5,977 bases of DNA from an uncultured Oscillospiraceae bacterium (lineage in GTDB: Bacteria; Bacillota; Clostridia; Oscillospirales; Oscillospiraceae), in the NCBI GenBank assembly GCA_900764755.1, contig CAAFPE010000028.1, positions 1 through 5,977 of the forward strand, written 5' to 3'. The notes below the pieces were generated by a model, which saw nothing but the letters and a program-made list of their open reading frames with translations, was not told the origin of the DNA and did not search any database. The position numbers and the translations under genes are program-made. Positions 5,546 to 5,977 of the stretch are shown here, piece by piece; positions within the stretch are counted from its first letter, which is position 1, and the number at the start of each line of letters is the position of its first letter.

Positions 5546-5977
5546 ATGTTTGAAGAATTCTATGAGATGTATGAGCCCGAGGAGCAGGAAGTGGTGGCTC
5601 TGATCAATCGCTGCATTGGGGGCGGATTTAACTGGAAAGGCAACTTTTGGGAAATGACCGTTGTGACGCTGGGTATCGTGTTCTGTGACACCGGCAAGGT
5701 CAGCACCAAAGAGGAACGACTGGATTGGCCGGTCACCGAGGAGGAACGCAATAGCGACAAGGGCTGGGGACGCTTTGGCAAGGAGCAGATCTGCCGCCTG
5801 AAGATCCGCCAGATGAAAGAAGAATTGGCAAAGGATCTGGTGGTGCGCCCCTGGTGTATCTCCCAGGTGGTCAAGGCCCACGAGGACTGCCCGGAACTCC
5901 AGGCCGTTCTGGACGAGTACCACAAGCCAGTGGTGATCCAGGACCAGGTGCTGGGAGAACTGACACTGGACAAGGAC
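5546..5977 (+). CDS. DUF2262-type protein, N-terminal part (3' truncated by window edge)
   Basis: An open frame of 144 codons running to the window end. The visible part is the N-terminal region and the very beginning of the DUF2262 domain, LGELTLDKD at 136-144. It is a clear paralogue of the 372 gene: WPVTEEER at 61-68 matches WPLTDKER there, RFGKEQICRLK at 76-86 matches RFAKGQIYRIK, and DEYHKPVVIQDQVLGELTLDKD at the end matches AEYTKPILLEDEVLGTLTLDRE. The opening 40 residues differ more, including a WKGNFWEMTVVTLG strand in place of the earlier gene's TFWAAHTHALAMAD. By comparison, roughly another 135 residues lie beyond the window. AAGGAGG at 5531-5537 overlaps the preceding stop and lies eight bases before ATG 5546. 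Confidence 0.85.
   Translation, partial: MFEEFYEMYEPEEQEVVALINRCIGGGFNWKGNFWEMTVVTLGIVFCDTGKVSTKEERLDWPVTEEERNSDKGWGRFGKEQICRLKIRQMKEELAKDLVVRPWCISQVVKAHEDCPELQAVLDEYHKPVVIQDQVLGELTLDKD

Noticed and set aside
1..5977. CRISPR array, tRNA, rRNA, IS element or attachment site
   Set aside because: I saw no repeated spaced units, no transposase or integrase motifs, no terminal inverted repeats and no tRNA-like cloverleaf; the space is filled with coding sequence.

Overview
The window looks like part of an accessory region of a low-to-medium GC Gram-positive, most likely a gut-type Clostridia member (Oscillospiraceae/Lachnospiraceae-like). This rests on strong AGGAGG-type ribosome binding sites before nearly every gene, a slightly GC-rich composition by eye, and protein families common in such genomes. 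The species cannot be fixed from the sequence.

Layout: twelve genes, all on the + strand, packed end to end with gaps of 7 to 31 bases or short overlaps. I see no convincing promoter or + strand terminator between them, so they probably form one transcript that extends past both edges. In order: the 3' end of an unrecognised gene (2-361); a DUF2262-type protein (372-1214); a small CxxC/CxxC zinc-ribbon-like protein (1246-1524); a TPR-like helical protein (1546-2067); a two-helix membrane protein of the Imm17 type (2057-2290); a 70-residue helical protein (2304-2516); two overlapping hypothetical proteins (2513-2923, 2899-3486); a stand-alone EF-Tu domain-3-like beta-barrel protein (3501-3842); an ankyrin-repeat protein with a SUKH/SMI1-like tail (3850-4929); an acidic helical protein (4941-5531); and the 5' part of a second DUF2262-type paralogue (5546 to the edge).

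Interpretation (inference): the mix of short, unrelated, mostly cytosolic and often acidic proteins, with one recognisable immunity family (Imm17), a SUKH-like tail, ankyrin and TPR-like modules, and a repeated DUF2262 gene, is what a polyimmunity locus of a polymorphic-toxin system looks like: a store of immunity genes against many toxins. No toxin, secretion gene, integrase, IS element, CRISPR array, tRNA or rRNA is visible. The points most worth following are the EF-Tu-domain-3 look-alike, the two DUF2262 paralogues about 5 kb apart, a very stable hairpin just after the start codon of the ankyrin gene, and an A8G6 tract that forms the ribosome binding site of the Imm17-like gene.
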